Assembly (NCBI GenBank): GCA_003535955.1 | Contig: DPZM01000063.1 | Span: forward strand, 1 to 5,838 | Direction of reading: 5' to 3' | DNA from: Lachnospiraceae bacterium | GTDB taxonomy: Bacteria > Bacillota > Clostridia > Lachnospirales > Lachnospiraceae | Length of the DNA: 5,838 nt | In this document: one piece after another, positions 5,807 to 5,838 of the stretch | Numbering within the stretch: position 1 is the first letter of the stretch | Layout of the letters: each line of letters opens with the position of its first letter | The notes under the pieces: generated by a model | Told to the model about the DNA's origin: nothing | Databases searched by the model: none | What the model saw: the letters and a program-made list of their open reading frames with translations, nothing else | Made by a program: the position numbers and the translations under genes

Positions 5807-5838
5807 TTAAAGGTTGATCCTGTACTTCACACTTATGT
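5807..5838 (-). CDS. possible 3' end of an upstream gene (partial)
   Basis: One minus-strand frame entering from the right edge reads ISVKYRINL and then TAA at 5807-5809, which looks like the closing strand of a protein. A second frame (HKCEVQDQPLNK, stop at 5799-5801) is equally open, so the choice is uncertain. No promoter is evident between here and the CbiE/CbiT-like gene, in keeping with an operon that continues to the right. Confidence 0.25.
   Translation of the reverse strand, partial: ISVKYRINL

Noticed and set aside
5825..5838. ACATAAGTG at the right edge also occurs in the palindromic element on the same strand
   Set aside because: Nine bases is within chance for AT-rich sequence and the flanks do not match, so it is not evidence of a second copy.

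Overview
The window looks like chromosomal DNA of a low-to-medium GC Firmicute, most likely a Lachnospiraceae-type Clostridium relative. The reasons are strong AGGAGG-type ribosome binding sites on nearly every gene, heavy use of AUA and AGG codons, and the gene families present: a DUF815 ATPase, a DUF5050 propeller protein, a FolB-FolK fusion and small paired EamA proteins. The taxonomic placement is inference from style, not from a marker gene.

Layout. Positions 1-677 (minus) hold the N-terminal 225 codons of a divergent Ppx/GppA phosphatase that runs off the left edge. Upstream of it, and read in the same direction, is a DUF815 AAA+ ATPase (813-2129, minus). Between the two lies a structured palindromic element of about 130 bp (708-839) that supplies the stop codon and last eight residues of the ATPase. 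From 2130 to 2242 two oppositely directed extended -10 promoters overlap around a small inverted repeat; the rightward one drives a membrane-anchored, seven-repeat DUF5050 protein (2243-3319, plus).

That gene collides tail to tail, with a 17-base overlap, with a leftward operon that fills the rest of the window. In transcription order the operon is a degenerate CbiE/CbiT-like protein (4870-5775), two coupled four-helix EamA/SMR-like membrane proteins (4500-4868 and 4162-4503), and a bifunctional dihydroneopterin aldolase/HPPK (3303-4124). The junctions are tight (1 nt gap, ATGA overlap, 37 nt gap), so the four genes are probably cotranscribed. A few bases at the right edge may be the end of another gene of the same operon.

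How the genes work together. The only clear metabolic function in the operon is folate synthesis (FolB and FolK steps). The membrane pair has opposite predicted topologies and probably forms an antiparallel heterodimer of unknown substrate. The first gene resembles the cobalamin enzyme CbiET but has lost the hallmarks of both S-adenosylmethionine sites, so it is the best candidate here for an undescribed function. No phage, CRISPR, rRNA or tRNA was seen.
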